Assembly: GCA_964533425.1 (NCBI GenBank)
Contig: CAZHJG010000005.1
Coordinates: forward strand, 1 to 40,299
DNA from: CAZHJG01 sp964533425
GTDB lineage: Bacteria > Patescibacteriota > Saccharimonadia > Saccharimonadales > UBA4665
DNA: 40,299 nucleotides
Direction: 5' to 3'
Below are positions 38,671-40,299 of this stretch, piece after piece. Position numbers and translations under genes: made by a program. The notes beneath the pieces were generated by a model. It did no database searches, was not told the DNA's origin, and saw only the letters and a list, made by a program, of their open reading frames with translations. Within the stretch, counting starts at the first letter, position 1. Each line of letters begins with the position of its first letter.

Positions 38671-39278
38671 TGCACCACCCTCACGAAGTTGTATTGATAC
38701 ATAGTGCGCCACTCATTCAAGCTGCCGGTACAGGTTTGGATGGTCAGAATTGGCGGCCCGCCATACTTGAAAACCGACGTGTCATCTGGTGCCAGGCTGC
38801 GGGACGTCTGAAATGCGTAGGCGAAGATGTGGCCGTTGTCGGTGTACACCAACGCTGGCGCGCCCGTAGTGGGCGTATTGTGGCGCAAGGCGCCGAACAC
38901 GTAATTATTGTTGTGCCCGTAAACGAACGTATCCCCAGTAATATTGTTGGCTAGCGTGCTAACCATGGCAAACTGCGCATGGTACCCGCTGAGCGTCCAA
39001 TCACCGGTCTTACTATCGTAGTAACCCGGATCTACTGGCAGGTCAACTGCCGAATCCGGCAGCACGATGCGTACCGGCCGGCCGAGCACCAGATGCCCAT
39101 GAGCGGCCCGGGGGATGAATGGCTGCTGGGCAGCCTGAGGCAGCACCAGCGCGCTCGTGCGACTGACGATGCCCGACGGCTTCACCACGTACCAGATAAC
39201 GAAAGCTGTTATCAAATACACGCCCGCCACGATGCCGTAAAAACGTATTCGTTTCGGTAACGATTTCGTGCCGCTCAT
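38667..39278 (-). CDS. Sortase
   Basis: A 203-aa protein with an N-terminal TM (about 12-32) and a sortase domain with His122 (FVYGHNNN), Cys183 (TIQTCTGS) and Arg191 (EWRTMYQYNFVRVV), the catalytic triad order of transpeptidase sortases. It is encoded between an LPETG protein (18 bp upstream) and the GT2-like protein, and probably attaches that protein to the wall. The ATG at 39278 is preferred; a GTG 4 codons upstream is possible. The subclass cannot be fixed by eye. Confidence 0.9.
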   Translation of the reverse strand: MSGTKSLPKRIRFYGIVAGVYLITAFVIWYVVKPSGIVSRTSALVLPQAAQQPFIPRAAHGHLVLGRPVRIVLPDSAVDLPVDPGYYDSKTGDWTLSGYHAQFAMVSTLANNITGDTFVYGHNNNYVFGALRHNTPTTGAPALVYTDNGHIFAYAFQTSRSLAPDDTSVFKYGGPPILTIQTCTGSLNEWRTMYQYNFVRVVQ

Positions 39279-39296
39279 CCCCGCGACCACCTTTAC

Positions 39297-39866
39297 TTAT
39301 TTAAGAAGTTTTTGACGATAGGCCGAGACCCCAACCTGGCTGACTGCCAGCAGACCGCCGAGTATCGCTACGCCGGCAATGGCTGCCGTTTGGGCGCCAG
39401 TACCGCCGGTTTCGGGCAAGCTAGCAACCTGTTGAGCCGAACCACGGCCCGGTGAAGTCGCTGCCACTACAGGCGCTGCGCTACTGCTGCCGCCACCCTG
39501 ACCACCACTCGGCGCTGCCGGTGCTGCTGGTGTCGACGAGCTGGCCGCCTGAGCACCGCAGTTGGTGCTTACCTGATTACTCGTGCTATTGCTATTGCTG
39601 GAATTGCCGGATGAAGCACTACCACCGCTGGTATTGTCGCTGACATTGGCATTTCCCGAATTGGCGTTTTGCGAGTTGTTGTTGTCGATAATTATATTGT
39701 TATCGCAGTTTTCGTTTAAGGTATTTGAACTATTTGAGGTACAACTGTTTGTTGATTGCGGGCCGGTCGGTCCGGAAATTGAGCAATTGCTGTCGGCTGC
39801 CGCGACGCCGATGGTCATGCCAGTACTGACAACAAGTGCGGATATGATTGGTAGTAACTTTCTCAC
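39297..39866 (-). CDS. LPETG-anchored Ser/Asn-rich surface protein
   Basis: A 189-aa protein: signal peptide (1-24, cleavage near AAADS), an Asn/Ser-rich low-complexity stretch with five Cys residues (29-105), an Ala/Pro/Ser/Gly linker, then the sorting signal LPETG (150-154), a TM (about 160-178) and a basic tail (YRQKLLK). It is the likely substrate of the downstream sortase. GTG start with AGGGGG 7 nt upstream. The paired Cys pattern may give disulphides outside. Confidence 0.88.
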   Translation of the reverse strand: MRKLLPIISALVVSTGMTIGVAAADSNCSISGPTGPQSTNSCTSNSSNTLNENCDNNIIIDNNNSQNANSGNANVSDNTSGGSASSGNSSNSNSTSNQVSTNCGAQAASSSTPAAPAAPSGGQGGGSSSAAPVVAATSPGRGSAQQVASLPETGGTGAQTAAIAGVAILGGLLAVSQVGVSAYRQKLLK

Positions 39867-39884
39867 CTTGGTACCCCCTCTTAA

Positions 39885-39914
39885 CTTATATTAGTGCCTT
39901 TAGTTTTACCCCAA
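39885..39914 (-). promoter_or_regulatory. Candidate promoter of the LPETG operon
   Basis: Leftward TTGGGG (39914-39909), 18 bp, TATAAG (39890-39885), about 18 bp before the GTG start. Confidence 0.4.
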
Positions 39915-39990
39915 CTGCTACTGCTCGTTTGTAATAAATATGACAGTCGCCCAAAATCTTTTTTTGTATCCCTTTGGGCGTTTCACGAGC

Positions 39991-40023
39991 ATAAAAAAAC
40001 ACCCCTCGCGTGGAGGGGTGTTT
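39991..40023 (-). terminator. Intrinsic terminator of the PT-repeat protein gene
   Basis: Stem ACACCCCTC (39999-40007) / GAGGGGTGT (40013-40021), extended by AA/TT, a 5-nt loop and a run of seven T on the minus strand. It ends the gene on the right; its rightward side has only TTTCG. Confidence 0.85.
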
Positions 40024-40042
40024 CGTTGGTGGGTTTTTTTAT

Positions 40043-40299
40043 TTAGGCCTTGGCGAACTTCTTGCTCACCATGCGGTGGGCGACCGTACCGGCAACGGTG
40101 ATGACACCGAAGATGGCGAGGACGCTACCAGGACCCGTGTTCGGCAGAGCCGTAGGCGTTACCTCAACTTGGGCCGACGGAGTAGGTGTAGGGGTCGGCG
40201 TAGGAGTTGGGGTAGGCGTAGGGGTCGGGGTTGGCACCGGAGTTGGTACCGGAGTAGGAGATGGGGTAGGATTTGGTGTTGGGGCTGGTGTAGGATTAC
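40043..40299 (-). CDS. LPXTG-anchored protein with Pro-Thr stalk (5' end outside the window)
   Basis: C-terminal 85 or so residues of a protein that continues beyond the window edge. It is a long Pro-Thr/Pro-Val dipeptide repeat, then SAQVEVTPTA, the sorting signal LPNTG, a TM (about 20 residues) and a basic end (HRMVSKKFAKA). The stalk would lift an N-terminal domain off the wall. It is a second candidate substrate of the nearby sortase. The internal GTG (40237) is inside the repeat and is not the true start. Confidence 0.85.
   Translation of the reverse strand, partial: NPTPAPTPNPTPSPTPVPTPVPTPTPTPTPTPTPTPTPTPSAQVEVTPTALPNTGPGSVLAIFGVITVAGTVAHRMVSKKFAKA
40179..40299. repeat. Hexanucleotide-type repeat coding the Pro-Thr stalk
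   Basis: GG[C/G/A]GT[A/T/C]-type units of 6 bp run to the window edge. The variation is mostly at third codon positions, so the dipeptide is kept while the DNA is diversified. Copy number may vary between strains. Confidence 0.7.

Noticed and set aside
1..40299. Recoded UGA (as in Gracilibacteria/SR1)
   Set aside because: TGA is used as a normal stop, for example in the ATGA overlaps of the redox, sigma and sortase operons, and conserved Gly positions use GGN codons.
40179..40299. CRISPR-like repeat at the right edge
   Set aside because: The units are 6-bp codon pairs for Pro-Thr without spacers and lie in frame with an LPXTG sorting signal.
1..40299. Integrase, att sites or transposase for a mobile element
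   Set aside because: No such gene or direct-repeat boundary was found in the window, although a tRNA gene lies at the left edge.

Overview
The window is one contiguous stretch of bacterial chromosome, moderately GC-rich, using the standard code (TGA closes many genes, including ATGA stop/start overlaps). Gene content points to a Gram-positive-like cell, most likely Candidatus Saccharibacteria (TM7) or a related patescibacterium. The reasons are a compact SCO6880/VirB4-type type IV secretion (T4SS) operon, LPXTG surface proteins beside a sortase, many single-TM proteins with Ser/Thr/Pro-rich tails, short genes and apparently many leaderless messages. The assignment is inferred from gene repertoire; there is no rRNA or marker protein to prove it.

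Layout. 0-0.5 kb: tRNA-Gln(CTG) and a DUF2798 membrane protein. 0.5-3.4 kb: a three-gene redox operon (FMN-binding protein, ApbE flavin transferase, RnfD/NqrB-like membrane domain fused to a ferredoxin-reductase domain). 3.5-6.4 kb: a MarR/VOC divergent pair, then an ECF sigma / anti-sigma operon and a possible target operon (55-aa membrane protein plus a secreted-repeat lipoprotein-like protein). 6.4-9.95 kb: a long inverted repeat (possible structured RNA), YciI, ArsR, a VOC protein and two membrane proteins of unknown role. 10.0-10.8 kb: a stand-alone response regulator behind a hairpin-rich leader with a terminator.

10.8-19.8 kb is the core of the window: a seven-gene leftward T4SS-like operon. 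It encodes a ParA/MinD-like NTPase, a VirB2-like two-TM protein, a VirB8/TcpC-like protein, a VirB6-like protein, an ATPase split into an SCO6880-type N-terminal half and a VirB4-type C-terminal half, and a large multidomain wall hydrolase. Its promoter carries a palindromic operator candidate. No relaxase or coupling protein is visible, so a secretion or surface role is as likely as conjugation.

20.2-28.5 kb: a PH-like membrane protein, a YHYH-domain protein, a protein with a DnaA domain-IV-like segment, then carA-carB, which has a terminator hairpin inside the first codons of carA and a heptamer-repeat hairpin between the genes. 28.6-37.5 kb: an accessory region of small detoxification and regulation cassettes (VOC/PhnB, SRPBCC, RibD-C, DUF1697, MFS, PadR, ArsR, MarR), several with palindromic operators over their own promoters. 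37.5-40.3 kb: a surface-display operon (LPETG protein, sortase, GT2-like membrane protein) and the end of a second LPXTG protein with a Pro-Thr stalk.

The theme most worth checking across the window is regulation. At least six genes have a -10 box 6-9 bp before the ATG and no Shine-Dalgarno sequence, while their neighbours have strong ones.
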